Assembly (NCBI GenBank): GCA_016793415.1 | Contig: JAEUMC010000121.1 | Location: forward strand, 1 to 5,529 | Reading direction: 5' to 3' | DNA length: 5,529 nt | Origin: Devosia sp. | Lineage (GTDB): Bacteria > Pseudomonadota > Alphaproteobacteria > Rhizobiales > Devosiaceae | Part shown: positions 5,277-5,529 of the stretch, one piece after another | Layout: each line of letters starts with the position of its first letter | Position numbering within the stretch: position 1 is the first letter of the stretch | The notes under the pieces: generated by a model | The model's input: the letters and a program-made list of their open reading frames with translations, nothing else | Told to the model about the DNA's origin: nothing | Database searches by the model: none | Translations under genes and position numbers: made by a program

Positions 5277-5529
5277 TCAAGCCACCCGCCGCACCATCTC
5301 GTCCCCATCCGACACGGTGAACTGATCGACCAGCATGTCGAGCTCGGCCGCCTGCTGTTCGGTCTGTTCAATAGCGCCGTTGATCTGTTCGACCAGTGCG
5401 GCGTTGTGCTGGGTCATCTCGTCCATCTGGCGGACCGCCACGGTGACCTCGCCGATGCCTTCGGCCTGCGCGGCGCTGGCCGCGGCGATGCCCTCCATGA
5501 GCGTCTGGTTTTCACGCACCGAAGCGTGG
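5277..5529 (-). CDS. Methyl-accepting chemotaxis protein, C-terminal part
   Basis: Eighty-three residues are visible before the frame leaves the window. They match the descending C-terminal arm of the MCP cytoplasmic signalling coiled coil: NQTLMEGIAAASAAQAEGIG, then EVTVAVRQMDEMTQHNAALV, in the heptad pattern and with the QMDEMTQ-NAALVE signature of this family. A short variable tail (DQFTVSDGDEMVRRVA) closes the protein; there is no C-terminal NWETF-type pentapeptide for CheR tethering. Such proteins signal through CheA/CheW to the flagellar motor or a related output. The ligand-binding part, membrane segments and the kinase-contact tip lie outside the window. The visible GTG at 5519-5517 is an internal Val codon, not a start. 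Confidence 0.92.
   Translation of the reverse strand, partial: HASVRENQTLMEGIAAASAAQAEGIGEVTVAVRQMDEMTQHNAALVEQINGAIEQTEQQAAELDMLVDQFTVSDGDEMVRRVA

Noticed and set aside
4487..5320. A 277-codon plus-strand frame over the outer-membrane gene
   Set aside because: The opposite strand encodes a recognisable beta-barrel with a terminator; the plus-strand product has no domain features. Its length follows from GC bias.

Overview
The window looks like chromosomal DNA from a high-GC alphaproteobacterium, most likely of the order Hyphomicrobiales (Rhizobiales). The signs are strong G/C preference at third codon positions, an Omp25-like outer-membrane beta-barrel protein, a methyl-accepting chemotaxis protein, and an intergenic inverted repeat built on a CTCCCC...CTTGTGGGGAG core of the kind scattered through genomes of this group. 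A Devosia-like source is a guess from general resemblance, not a demonstrated assignment.

Layout, left to right. Positions 1-44 carry the first 14 codons of a minus-strand gene with a secretion-signal-like N-terminus. Next come two very small plus-strand genes, a DUF2442-domain protein (276-506) and a KTSC-domain protein (560-799), which probably form a two-gene transcription unit. They converge with a minus-strand block: a LysR-type regulator (1783-2742), then a VOC/glyoxalase-fold protein (1227-1619) and a GNAT acetyltransferase (813-1223). The last two are tightly coupled, with 3 nt between stop and GTG start. A roughly 52-bp imperfect inverted repeat (1642-1770) fills most of the gap between the regulator and the VOC gene. 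Divergent from the regulator is a DHA2-type major facilitator drug exporter (2871-4274). The right end holds a strong minus-strand terminator (4421-4455), an outer-membrane beta-barrel gene whose reading frame lacks a start codon (4481-5077), and the C-terminal end of a methyl-accepting chemotaxis protein (5277-5529, running off the window).

How the genes may work together: a LysR regulator transcribed divergently from an MFS exporter is a classic arrangement for a regulator controlling its neighbouring pump. The VOC and GNAT genes downstream belong to families that include drug-binding and drug-acetylating members, so a small detoxification/efflux cluster is possible. That is inferred from context only. 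The DUF2442/KTSC pair, the outer-membrane protein and the chemoreceptor have no evident link to it.

Gene-free stretches are all under 300 nt. Positions 45-275 show only a small hairpin next to the first ribosome-binding site. Positions 4275-4420 show nothing convincing. Positions 5081-5276 hold a terminator-like hairpin and an unexplained nested GC-rich stem. I see no CRISPR array, tRNA, rRNA, transposase or phage gene. The two points most worth a second look are the start-less outer-membrane gene and the large inverted repeat; I found no convincing new system.
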